In this document: one piece after another, positions 7,817 to 16,060 of the stretch
Numbering within the stretch: position 1 is the stretch's first letter
How the letters are laid out: every line of letters starts with the position of its first letter
Source of the DNA: an uncultured Rhodopila sp.
GTDB taxonomy: Bacteria; Pseudomonadota; Alphaproteobacteria; Acetobacterales; Acetobacteraceae
NCBI RefSeq assembly: GCF_903944925.1
Contig: NZ_CAJATU010000072.1
Location: forward strand, 124,001 to 188,000
Reading direction: 5' to 3'
Length of the DNA stretch: 64,000 nt
The notes under the pieces: model-generated
Databases searched by the model: none
What the model saw: only the letters and a program-made list of their open reading frames with translations
What the model was told of the DNA's origin: nothing
Made by a program: the position numbers and the translations under genes

Positions 7817-9910
7817 ATGTGGAAACAAAGCAGAACGGGTCTGGCTGCCACGACAGGCGCCCTCGCGCTTCTGGCGTGCATCTCCGGGCCAGCAGAAGCC
7901 GCCGTGCAGATCACCGGACAGGTGCGGGCAGGCGGCGCCGCGGTCGCGAACTCGACCGTCACGCTGTGGTCGGCGACGGCCGGTGACCCGCAGCAACTGG
8001 CCCTGGTGAGATCCGGCGCTGATGGCCGCTTCGAGATCGCCTCTGATCAAACGCCGGGCGGCGACACAAGCCTTTATCTGGTCGCCAGGGGCGGCACGCC
8101 GGCGGCCAGTGCGCCCGGCGGCGACAACCCGGCAATCGCCCTGCTGACCGTGCTCGGCAGCCGGGTGCCAGCCACGGTGACCGTCAATGAGATGACGACC
8201 GTGGCCTCGGTCTGGACCAACGCGCAGTTCCTCGACGGCGCGGCGCTGAAGGGGCCGCCGCTGAGCCTGCGTATCGCCGCCGGCAATGTGCCCAACTTCG
8301 TCGATCTGAAGACCGGAGGTTGGGGCGAGGCGATCCAGGGGCCGCTGAACAGCGGCCAGACGCCGACGATGGCCAATTTCGCGACCCTGGCTGATCTGTT
8401 GGCCGGCTGCGCCACACGCGTGATACCGGATGCTTGCGGCAAGCTGTTTGCTGCCGCGGCGGGGCCGCGCAGCGATAGTCCGAACGACACGCTCGCGGCG
8501 GCTCAATCGATTGCGCGCTATCCCTGGTATCAGCCCGGGCGGTTGTTTGCCTTGCTGGACCAGTTTTATCCGGTTCCACCGGTCAGGATGGACGGGCAAC
8601 CGAAACCGCCGAATATGCGGCCGGTGCCGTTCATGCCGTATCTGATCTGGGCACCGAGTGCCTGGGTCCTGCCGCTCAAGTTCGACGGGGGTGGATATCG
8701 CGCGGGTGGCGAGGCCATGTTTGACAGCGAAGGCAACCTCTGGGTCGGCGACAATTTCACCATCGGCTGGCAGGGGCAGGACGCGCTTTGGCAAGGCAAT
8801 GCCACCAAGTTCGCCCCGGACGGCAAACCCCTCTCGCCGATCACGACCGGCTTTACCGGTGGCGGCATGGAGGGGGGCACATTCGGCGCCGCCGTTGACG
8901 CCAACGACAACGCCTGGTTCACCACGTATGGCGGCCATTCGATCGCAGTGTTCGACAAGAACGGCAAGCCGCTGACGCCTCCCGACGGCATCACATTCGG
9001 TGGCCGTCTCGGGCTGATGCAGGGCATTATCGTTACGCCCGGCGGCGACGTGTGGGCCCTCGGGGCCTCGAAGAGCCAACTGATCTACTTCCCGAAGGGC
9101 GATCTGACGAAGGGCCGTATCGTGTGCGAGGGCGCGGCTGAAGAGCCGTGCAAGTCGTTTCTGGGACCATTCCACCTCGCGATCGATCAGCAGGACCGGA
9201 TTTGGGTGTCCAACGCCTTTGCCGAGCACGTAACGCGCTTCCCGGCCGCCGAACCCGGGAAGGCCGAGAACTTTTATGCGGGGGCAAGCCCCGCCGGACT
9301 GAATGTCGACAGCCAGGGGAATGTCTGGATCACCACCCGGTTCGGCAACGGGCTAATGGGAAAGCTCCATCTGGCGGACATGGATGCCCGTGCGAAATTC
9401 GGCGGTGTCGTGCCCGGCATGGACTACATGACAACCACCATGTCCACGCAGCAAGGCGGAACCGACCACAGCGGCAGCGTCACGCTGCTGCGGCCGGACG
9501 GCTCGCCCTATCCCGGCTCCCCCTTCACGGGCGGCGGCTTGCCCGGACCGTGGGCGGCGGTTGTGGACGGCAACGACAACGTCTGGATATCAAACTTCGC
9601 CATGCCGGACAGCCCGATTGTGCAGCTATGCGGCGTTCGCACGGAGACCTGCCCGCCTGGCATGAACACCGGAGACCAGATCTCACCGCCCGGCGGGTAT
9701 GTCGGAGGCGGACTTCAGATGCAGACCGACATCGCGATTGATCCGGCCGGGAACGTCTGGGTGATGAACAACTGGCAGGATATCGCAAGCTGTATCGGCA
9801 AGCCCCGGGAGGCGCTTTCGACGCGTTGTGGCGGCCAGGGTGTCGTGATCTTCTACGGGATGGCCAAACCCGTGCGCACGCCACAGATCGGTCCGGCACG
9901 GGCGCCGTGA
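7817..9910 (+). CDS. Secreted propeller-like protein (Vgb/NHL-type) with carboxypeptidase-regulatory-like domain
   Basis: 697 aa. A Sec signal peptide is clear (MWKQSRTGLAATTGALALLA, then cleavage near GPAEA-AV). Residues ~32-105 look like a carboxypeptidase-regulatory (Ig-like) fold (ITGQVRAGGAAVANSTVTLW). From about residue 290 to the end there are repeated motifs such as DSEGNLWVGDN, DANDNAWFTTYG, DSQGNVWITTRF, DGNDNVWISNFA and DPAGNVWVMNN, typical of beta-propellers of the Vgb/NHL kind. Function is unknown; binding a glycan or other ligand in the periplasm or outside is plausible. Several Cys pairs late in the protein suggest disulfides. The start is set by GGGGGAAC just upstream. Confidence 0.85.
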   Translation: MWKQSRTGLAATTGALALLACISGPAEAAVQITGQVRAGGAAVANSTVTLWSATAGDPQQLALVRSGADGRFEIASDQTPGGDTSLYLVARGGTPAASAPGGDNPAIALLTVLGSRVPATVTVNEMTTVASVWTNAQFLDGAALKGPPLSLRIAAGNVPNFVDLKTGGWGEAIQGPLNSGQTPTMANFATLADLLAGCATRVIPDACGKLFAAAAGPRSDSPNDTLAAAQSIARYPWYQPGRLFALLDQFYPVPPVRMDGQPKPPNMRPVPFMPYLIWAPSAWVLPLKFDGGGYRAGGEAMFDSEGNLWVGDNFTIGWQGQDALWQGNATKFAPDGKPLSPITTGFTGGGMEGGTFGAAVDANDNAWFTTYGGHSIAVFDKNGKPLTPPDGITFGGRLGLMQGIIVTPGGDVWALGASKSQLIYFPKGDLTKGRIVCEGAAEEPCKSFLGPFHLAIDQQDRIWVSNAFAEHVTRFPAAEPGKAENFYAGASPAGLNVDSQGNVWITTRFGNGLMGKLHLADMDARAKFGGVVPGMDYMTTTMSTQQGGTDHSGSVTLLRPDGSPYPGSPFTGGGLPGPWAAVVDGNDNVWISNFAMPDSPIVQLCGVRTETCPPGMNTGDQISPPGGYVGGGLQMQTDIAIDPAGNVWVMNNWQDIASCIGKPREALSTRCGGQGVVIFYGMAKPVRTPQIGPARAP

Positions 9911-10154
9911 GCGGGACCGACCGCCCATGCATGAAGGTCCGCAATCTACCCGCGAACGGCCGCTTCGGAGACACGGTGCCGCTCGTCTGAACCACCGAGG
10001 GAGCAAATGTCCTACGTCCGTCGCCACCCCGGGTGGGCTGGCCGGACCCTCGCCTTCGGTATGGCCGGTTCAAAGGAAGAGCCGCACCAGCACCGCAAGT
10101 CGTGGATTGCCGGACTAATCCCTGGGAGCAGACGATCTCGCCTCGCCGACTGCC
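9911..10154. other. Intergenic region between convergent genes, with degenerate family B fragment
   Basis: No gene is supported. Positions 10090-10128 read GCACCGCAAGTCGTGGATTG followed by CCGGACTAATCCC, close to the right half of copy B5 (GCAAGTCGTGGATGGCCGGA), so this is a decayed family B repeat. No terminator with a T-tract was found between these convergent genes. Confidence 0.5.
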
Positions 10155-11780
10155 TCAGAACTTGGAAACCCGGGTCTCCTTAGCGGTGATGAACTCCAGC
10201 AGCGCCGGCTTGCCCGCCTGCGTCTGCTCGATCCCCCGCCGGATCGCCGCCTTGATGTCCCCCGGCTGTGTCACCCTCTCCCCATATCCGCCGAACGCCT
10301 GCGCCATCGCCGCGTAATCCCCCGAAATATCCGTCGACCGGTATTTCTCCGTCGAGATCGGCATCACCTTCAGCTCTATCGCCATGGAGAAGTTGTTCAG
10401 CAGGATCGACAGGATCGGGATCCGCTCGCGCACGCAGGTCTCGAAATCCATGCCGGTGAAGCCGATGGCCGCGTCGCCCCACAGGTTGATGCACAGCTTG
10501 TCCGGCTTCGCCAGCTTCGCCCCCATCGCCAGCCCCAGCCCCATGCCCAACTGGGTCGTCTTGCCCCAGCCGATATAGGACAGCGGCTCGGTGGACACCC
10601 AGAACGGAGAAATCTGGTCGCGCGGGCTGCCGGCGTCATGCGTGATGATGGTGTTGCGGATGTCCACGGTCTGCAGCAGCTCCTGAATCACCCGGTAGGG
10701 ACTCAACGGCGCCTCGTTCGAGTTCAGCAGCGGGCGCCATTGCTCCAGCCACTCCTCCCGCACCGCGGTGATCTCCGCCGCCACGGCGGAGGCATCGCGG
10801 TTGCCGGCGAGAGTCTGCCGCAGTTCGCCGATGAGTGCCGCCAGGGTCAGCCGCGCGTCGCCGACAAGGCCGACGGCGCTGACCACGTCCTTGTTGAGGT
10901 GGTTGGGGTCGAGCGTCGCATGGACGAACTTCTTCCCCTTGGGGAACTTGATGCCGAAGTTCGTCTCGGTGAACGAGCAGCCGATGCCGATGATGACGTC
11001 GGCGTTCTGCACGAAATGATGCACCGGCTTCCGCACCGCCGCGCCGCCCGACCCGAGCGCCAACGGATGGTTCTCGGGGAACGCACTCTTGCCGCCGAGG
11101 CTGGTGGTGACCGGCGCGCCGAGCAGTTCCGCGAACTCGCGCAGTTCCGCCCAGGCTTCCGCCCAATGGATTCCGGTGCCGGCGTAGATCACCGGGCGCT
11201 TGGCCCCCAGGATCGCCGCCGCCGCCTTGCGCACATCGGCCGGATCGGGGCCGTATTTCGACACGCCCACGGGGGTGTAGTCGATGTAGCCGATCTCCTC
11301 ATTCCAGATGTCGGTGGGGATTTCCACCAAGGCGGGGCCGCTGCGGCCGTTGCGGATGGCGCTGAACGCGCGCCGCATGACGTTGGCGACCTCGTTCGGC
11401 AGGATGACCGGTTCGGCCAGCTTCGACACGCCGCGCATTTCCCGCACGGCGTTGTAGTTGGGGTCGATATGGGCGATGCGGCGCGGATAGCCCTGCGGGA
11501 TGACCAGCATCGGCACGGACTCGGAGTAGGCCTGCGCCACGCCGCCGTAGGCGTTTTCGGTTCCCGGGCCGTGCTGCATGCAAAAGGCGCCGATGGTGCG
11601 GCCGGAGGTGACGCGGGAGATGGCGTCGGCCATGTGCAGGCCGATACGCTCCTGCCGGACGATGACCGGGCGGATATCGGCGGCGGCGGCGAATTCGAGC
11701 AGGTGGTTGACGGGATAGCCGCAGAGGATCTCGATGCCCTCGCGCTTCATGATCTCAGCGACAGCCTGACCGACTTTCAT
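10155..11780 (-). CDS. Thiamine diphosphate-requiring enzyme (acetolactate synthase-like)
   Basis: 541 aa with the three domains of the acetolactate synthase/decarboxylase family: N-terminal Pyr domain (1-170) with the catalytic glutamate Glu44 (VRQERIGLHMADA), a central domain (~190-330), and a C-terminal PP domain with the ThDP/Mg motif from GDAAIGFTGMDFETC to LLNN. The usual GDG is GDA here. The substrate is unclear: the family includes acetolactate synthase, glyoxylate carboligase and sulfopyruvate or benzoylformate decarboxylases. No small regulatory subunit is nearby, so it is probably not the main branched-chain enzyme. The start at 11780 has AGGGAG upstream. It is divergent from nrdB. 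Confidence 0.85.
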   Translation of the reverse strand: MKVGQAVAEIMKREGIEILCGYPVNHLLEFAAAADIRPVIVRQERIGLHMADAISRVTSGRTIGAFCMQHGPGTENAYGGVAQAYSESVPMLVIPQGYPRRIAHIDPNYNAVREMRGVSKLAEPVILPNEVANVMRRAFSAIRNGRSGPALVEIPTDIWNEEIGYIDYTPVGVSKYGPDPADVRKAAAAILGAKRPVIYAGTGIHWAEAWAELREFAELLGAPVTTSLGGKSAFPENHPLALGSGGAAVRKPVHHFVQNADVIIGIGCSFTETNFGIKFPKGKKFVHATLDPNHLNKDVVSAVGLVGDARLTLAALIGELRQTLAGNRDASAVAAEITAVREEWLEQWRPLLNSNEAPLSPYRVIQELLQTVDIRNTIITHDAGSPRDQISPFWVSTEPLSYIGWGKTTQLGMGLGLAMGAKLAKPDKLCINLWGDAAIGFTGMDFETCVRERIPILSILLNNFSMAIELKVMPISTEKYRSTDISGDYAAMAQAFGGYGERVTQPGDIKAAIRRGIEQTQAGKPALLEFITAKETRVSKF

Positions 11781-11979
11781 GAGTCCGCTCCCTCTTGGTG
11801 ATTGACCCGACGGTAGGACCGGGCCGGGCCGGTGGCAAATCCGGGGCCGCCGCCGCGCCGTTCCGATGCTCGCCCCGCGCCGGCCGCCGCCGCAATTTCT
11901 TGCGTTTGGGATACGGCCGACCCACAATGGGTGGTCTATGCTGACGAATCGGGCTTCACACCACGGGAACAGGACACAG

Positions 11980-13029
11980 ATGGACGGTATGGACCGAGCA
12001 GCCGACGAACATCCGATCCGGTTTGACCTGCTGACCGAAAACCCCGTCTACAAGCCGTTCCGCTACCCTTGGGCCTACGAAGCCTGGCTGACCCAGCAGC
12101 GGGTGCACTGGCTGCCGGAAGAGGTGCCGCTCGCCGACGACGTCAAGGACTGGCACCGCAACCTGACCGAGGGCGAGCGCAACCTGCTGACGCAGATCTT
12201 CCGCTTTTTCACCCAGGCCGATGTCGAGGTGAACAACTGCTACATGAAGCATTACAGCCAGGTGTTCAAACCCACCGAGGTGCTGATGATGCTGTCGGCG
12301 TTCTCCAATATCGAGACGATCCACATCGCCGCGTACAGCCACCTGCTCGACACCATCGGCATGCCGGAAATCGAGTACACTGCCTTCCTCAAATACAAAG
12401 AGATGAAGGACAAGTACGACTACATGCAGGGCTTTTCGGTCTCATCGCCGTTCGAGATCGCCCGGACGCTGGCGGCGTTCGGCGCCTTCACCGAGGGGCT
12501 GCAGTTGTTCGCCTCGTTCGCGATCCTGCTGAATTTCCCCCGCTTCGGCAAGATGAAGGGGATGGGGCAGATCGTCACCTGGTCGGTGCGCGACGAAAGC
12601 CTGCACTGCGCCTCGATCATCAAGCTGTTCCGCACCTTCATCCAGGAAAATCCTGAGTTGTGGACCGAGGATTTGCGGCGGGAGCTGTATCTGAGCTGTG
12701 CTACCATCGTCTCGCATGAGGACGCCTTCATCGACCTGGCGTTCGAGCAGGGCGCCGTCGAAGGCCTGACCTCTCGCGATGTTAAGCTGTATATCCGCTA
12801 CATCGCCGATCGGCGGTTGGTTGAACTGGGGTTGAACGGGCTTTTTCATGTCGAGAAAAATCCGCTGCCCTGGCTGGATGACATGCTGAACGCGGTCGAG
12901 CACGCGAACTTTTTTGAGAATAGAGCCACCGAATACAGCAAGGCCTCGACCTCCGGAACCTGGGAGGAGGCGTTCGGCGCCGGCCCGGCGGACGTGGACA
13001 GCGGGCTGGCGATAGCGGTCACGGGTTGA
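11980..13029 (+). CDS. nrdB: Ribonucleoside-diphosphate reductase small subunit (R2)
   Basis: 349 aa. It supplies the radical-generating diiron subunit of class I ribonucleotide reductase. Ligand motifs are visible: ADVEVNN (first acidic ligand), SNIETIHIAAYSHLL (E-x-x-H plus the radical Tyr), FTEGLQLF (Glu) and VRDESLHC (E-x-x-H). The radical tyrosine is present, unlike R2c proteins that have Phe. The catalytic subunit NrdA is not in the window. The start at 11980 (MDGMDRAAD) follows an AGGA; 11989 is an alternative. The upstream 200 bp are shared with the divergent ThDP enzyme gene. No clear NrdR box was found. Confidence 0.95.
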   Translation: MDGMDRAADEHPIRFDLLTENPVYKPFRYPWAYEAWLTQQRVHWLPEEVPLADDVKDWHRNLTEGERNLLTQIFRFFTQADVEVNNCYMKHYSQVFKPTEVLMMLSAFSNIETIHIAAYSHLLDTIGMPEIEYTAFLKYKEMKDKYDYMQGFSVSSPFEIARTLAAFGAFTEGLQLFASFAILLNFPRFGKMKGMGQIVTWSVRDESLHCASIIKLFRTFIQENPELWTEDLRRELYLSCATIVSHEDAFIDLAFEQGAVEGLTSRDVKLYIRYIADRRLVELGLNGLFHVEKNPLPWLDDMLNAVEHANFFENRATEYSKASTSGTWEEAFGAGPADVDSGLAIAVTG

Positions 13030-13320
13030 CTTTCGCAACGTTTAGCCGGCAATTGCGGCCAAAGCTCTCTCCTCGCGAGCGGTTCCGCCGGCGGGCATGA
13101 TCCGGAAGAAGGTTTTGCAAGTGATGTCTATCTCCGCGCAACGGCCGGATGATTTATGCGCCGGGTTTTTTTTGCGGCGCGAAACCGCGCGTTTAACATA
13201 TTTTTCACCTTTCAGCCGTTTCTTTGTGCATGATTGATCCTGTGGTCCTATATCAACCGGTGTCGGGCGGCTGCATGATAGCCGCCGGGAGACCGGTAGA
13301 GCGACACCAGGGGGGCTTCG
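13030..13320. other. 291-bp intergenic region after nrdB
   Basis: No gene or RNA is recognised. It includes a short hairpin (GCGCG-AAAC-CGCGC around 13174-13190) and an AT-richer stretch at 13190-13255 that probably holds the promoter of the next small gene. The hairpin has no T-tract after it, so its role as an nrdB terminator is doubtful. Confidence 0.4.
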
Positions 13321-13626
13321 ATGGGCACGACGATTTTGTTAGGGGCGATGGTGAGCCAATCTGAAGAAGAGACCGGCCGAGAGACTGGCACGGGGGGCGC
13401 GCCGCGCTATAGCAGGCGCCTGTCGGACAAGATCCTGATCGCATTTCATCATGCATGCGACCAGTCGGACTTCGAAGTCGCGGAAGAATTGCTGCGCGTG
13501 CTGGAGATGATGCTGACACGCCGCCCGCTCACGCCCGACGGCACCCGCCGGCGCAACATGGAGAGCCTGGTCGCCGCGCATGAACGCCTCTGGCATCTGC
13601 GGCATCCGAACGCCGACGGCTTCTGA
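13321..13626 (+). CDS. Small conserved hypothetical protein
   Basis: 101 aa. The core from about residue 30 (SRRLSDKILIAFHHACDQSD) to the end (NMESLVAAHERLWHLRHP) is helical, with charged heptad-like spacing, and resembles small uncharacterised proteins I know from other Rhodospirillales. The N-terminal ~28 residues are low-complexity and could be shorter if translation begins at Met10 (13348). No catalytic or metal motif is seen. The gene stands alone between nrdB and the convergent methyltransferase gene. Function unknown. Confidence 0.7.
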   Translation: MGTTILLGAMVSQSEEETGRETGTGGAPRYSRRLSDKILIAFHHACDQSDFEVAEELLRVLEMMLTRRPLTPDGTRRRNMESLVAAHERLWHLRHPNADGF

Positions 13627-13633
13627 CGTCCGC

Positions 13634-14368
13634 TCAACCCCGGAGATCCAGGTCCGCACCCTCCCTGAGAATCGCCTGAGCGGCCCGGGTGAATGACCCG
13701 TCCGGCTGATGCAGCACGAGGCCCGGCAGCAGCCGCATCGTCCCGCGGCCTTGCCTGATTCCTCGCAACAGCGCCAGTTTCGCCGCCCGACCGGCTTTGG
13801 GCCAGAGCGGGAAGATGGCGGCGCAGGGACTGTCCGACAGAGTCATTGCCGCAAGACAGGCCGGGATCATGCCGGCCGGGACGATGACGGTCAGCGTTCC
13901 CCGGTTGCGCAGGCTGGCGCTGAGCCTGGCGATCCATGCGTGCATCAGGGCGTCCGAGCCACGCTTGGCGGTTTCGCGCGACTCGTCAGGGGACTCGGTG
14001 CCGTGCGGCGCGTGGTAGGGCGGGTTGGCCAGCGCGTGGTCGAACCGCCCCGGCAAAGCCGCGGTTTCGATGGCGCCTGCGATGATCTGCATATCGCCGA
14101 AGCCATTGGCGGCCGCGTTCGATGTCGCGAGGCGCGCCAGTCCGGCGTCGATTTCGACGCCCGCTGCCCGGATGCCCGCGACCCGGGCGGACAGGCAGAG
14201 CAGGGCGGCACCGGCACCGGTGCCGGCCTCCAGCACCTGCTCGCCGCTTCGCGCCGGGATGGAGGCCGCCAGCAGCACCGGTTCGATGCCGCTGCGGAAG
14301 CCCTCCGCCGGCTGCGCATAGCGCACGCGTCCGTCCAGAAGATGACCTTCGGTCGCTGCCGGCGTCAC
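13634..14368 (-). CDS. TrmN6-like SAM-dependent N6-adenine methyltransferase
   Basis: 244 aa Rossmann methyltransferase. The SAM-binding motif is LEAGTGAGAALLCL and the catalytic motif IV is NPPY (LANPPYHAP), typical of N6-adenine and N5-glutamine methyltransferases. The overall length and the N-terminal LLDGRVRYAQPAEGFRSGIE match the TrmN6/YfiC group that modifies A37 of tRNA1(Val); that exact substrate is inferred from family. The gene overlaps DUF2007 upstream by ATGA, so the two are translated together. Confidence 0.85.
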   Translation of the reverse strand: MTPAATEGHLLDGRVRYAQPAEGFRSGIEPVLLAASIPARSGEQVLEAGTGAGAALLCLSARVAGIRAAGVEIDAGLARLATSNAAANGFGDMQIIAGAIETAALPGRFDHALANPPYHAPHGTESPDESRETAKRGSDALMHAWIARLSASLRNRGTLTVIVPAGMIPACLAAMTLSDSPCAAIFPLWPKAGRAAKLALLRGIRQGRGTMRLLPGLVLHQPDGSFTRAAQAILREGADLDLRG

Positions 14369-14574
14369 AGTAGTTCGCCGGCTTCGCGCAACACCCGCCG
14401 GGCCCGTTCGAAATCGTCCGACTCGACCATCAGCCGCCGGGGAATCGCGCCCGCGCTGCCTTCGGCGATGCTGGTGTAGCCGTCCAATACGGTCGTCTCG
14501 ATGCCGGCATCCGCCAGCAGGGCGGTGAGGAAGGAGATCTGCACCAGATTATTGGACGTGATAAGTGCGCGCAT
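14365..14574 (-). CDS. DUF2007 domain protein
   Basis: 69 aa, the full size of the family. The pattern of N-terminal LITSNNLVQISFLTALLADA (alpha helix after a short strand), TTVLDGYTSIAEG and a central IPRRLMVESDDFERARRVL fits the DUF2007 signal-transducing-like fold, whose role is unproven. It lies immediately before the methyltransferase gene with an ATGA overlap, a pairing common in alphaproteobacteria. Confidence 0.85.
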   Translation of the reverse strand: MRALITSNNLVQISFLTALLADAGIETTVLDGYTSIAEGSAGAIPRRLMVESDDFERARRVLREAGELL

Positions 14575-14871
14575 GGGCGGATCGTGGCGCGTATGATACC
14601 GGCGCGCAACAGGGTTGATCGCCCCCGCCGGAGTTTGACATTTCGGCGTCCGGCATTGATTTGGTGCGATATTTTTCCAAAATCATCGCGATTTCGGCAA
14701 CTCGCGGAGCGCCTGGCGCCCGTTTTGGCTATGCGCGGGGGCGGTTCGGGGCCAGTATGTTGCCTTGACCCTGTTTGATGACGACCGATATGAAGAGCGC
14801 GCTTTCAGGTATAAAGTCGGGAGAATGAGTTGGGCGGCATCGCCAGTCCCCTTGAATTAGGCGTGTCGCTC
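14575..14871. other. 297-bp divergent promoter region between the DUF2007 gene and ispB
   Basis: No additional gene is supported. The middle (14636-14700) is AT-richer than its surroundings, as expected for promoters firing outwards to both sides. No riboswitch or operator was recognised. Confidence 0.4.
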
Positions 14872-15888
14872 ATGTCGGTTTCCTCGCCGGACGTGAGCGA
14901 GGATGCATTGTCCGCACTCGTCGGCCTGGTTCAGGCCGATCTCGAGGCGTGCAACGACGTCATTGTCGGGCGCATGGACAGCCCGGTCGCCCTGATCCCG
15001 CAATTGGCCGCGCATATCGTCGCGGCCGGCGGCAAGCGCCTTCGCCCGCTGCTGACCCTCGCGTCCGCCCGGCTGTGCGGCTATCCGGGTGCGTCCGGCG
15101 GGGCGCGGCACATCGATCTCGCGGCGTGCGTGGAGTTCATCCACACCGCGACCCTGCTGCACGACGACGTGGTGGACGAAAGCCGGCTGCGCCGCGGGCT
15201 TGCCTCGGCCAATGCGATCTTCGGCAATAAGGCGTCCGTGCTCGTCGGCGATTTCCTGTTCGCGCGATCCTTCCAGTTGATGGTGGATGACGGCTCGCTG
15301 CGGGTGCTGGCGATCCTGTCGAAGGCCGCGGCGACGATCGCCGAGGGTGAGGTGCTGCAACTGGTGACGCAGAACGACCTGTCCACGACCGAGGGCCGCT
15401 ACCTTGAGGTCATCCAGGGCAAGACCGCCGCCCTGTTCGCTGCCGCCTGCCAAATCGGTGCCGTCGTCGCCGATCGGCCGGCGCGGGAGGAGGAGGCGCT
15501 TTCGGAGTATGGAATGAAGCTGGGGATTGCGTTCCAGCTTGTGGACGATGCGCTGGATTACGTCGCTGACGAGGCGAAGCTGGGCAAGACCGTCGGCGAC
15601 GACTTCCGCGAGGGCAAGATCACCCTGCCGGTGCTGACCGCGTTCCTCGCCGGGGATGAGCGGGAAAAGGCGTTCTGGCAGCGGACGATCGAGACGCTGG
15701 AGCAGACCGACGCCGATCTGGACCATGCAATGCACCTGATCGCCGAGCACGGCGCGATCAAGGTGACCTTGGATCGGGCGCAGCGGTTTTCGCAGGAAGC
15801 CAAGGACGCGCTGCTGGTGTTTCCCGACGGTCCGATCCGCCGCGCTTTGGCCGGCGTGGCCGACTACACGGTGCAGCGGCTGCGGTAG
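14872..15888 (+). CDS. ispB: Octaprenyl/polyprenyl diphosphate synthase
   Basis: 338 aa all-helical trans-prenyltransferase that makes the ubiquinone side chain from isopentenyl diphosphate. Both aspartate-rich motifs are present: first LLHDDVVDESRLRRG, second LVDDALDY followed by GKTVGDDFREGKITLP. Further family marks are GGKRLRPLL and EGEVLQL. Chain length cannot be fixed from sequence alone, so octa- or decaprenyl are both possible. The start at 14872 (MSVSSPDV) is preferred; a TTG at 14830 in frame would add 14 residues. Confidence 0.93.
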   Translation: MSVSSPDVSEDALSALVGLVQADLEACNDVIVGRMDSPVALIPQLAAHIVAAGGKRLRPLLTLASARLCGYPGASGGARHIDLAACVEFIHTATLLHDDVVDESRLRRGLASANAIFGNKASVLVGDFLFARSFQLMVDDGSLRVLAILSKAAATIAEGEVLQLVTQNDLSTTEGRYLEVIQGKTAALFAAACQIGAVVADRPAREEEALSEYGMKLGIAFQLVDDALDYVADEAKLGKTVGDDFREGKITLPVLTAFLAGDEREKAFWQRTIETLEQTDADLDHAMHLIAEHGAIKVTLDRAQRFSQEAKDALLVFPDGPIRRALAGVADYTVQRLR

Positions 15889-15930
15889 GGCGGCCGTAAT
15901 AAGCCCCGGCGGTACCGTCTCTGCTCGGAC

Positions 15931-15961
15931 CGTCATGGCCGGGACACGCCCGGCCATGACG
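15931..15961. repeat. Family B hairpin, copy B3
   Basis: A perfect 13-bp inverted repeat, CGTCATGGCCGGG and CCCGGCCATGACG, with a 5-base loop (ACACG). It lies between ispB and the RNase R gene and could act as a transcript end or mRNA stabiliser, but it is followed by GC-rich DNA, not a T-tract. It is the GTCATGGCCGG half of the family B unit. Confidence 0.75.
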
Positions 15962-16060
15962 ATGGCCGTCATTCGGCCTGCGGCAATCGTTTCCGGTTAT
16001 CGTGGCGCAATCCCCCGCGGTGTGTCAGTTTGATCCGCACAGACTCGCGGTCGCAAAACA

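Noticed and set aside
11781-11979. Possible NrdR box between the ThDP enzyme gene and nrdB
   Set aside because: I found only a short ACCCA/TGGGT inverted repeat, unlike the NrdR consensus, and only one copy.
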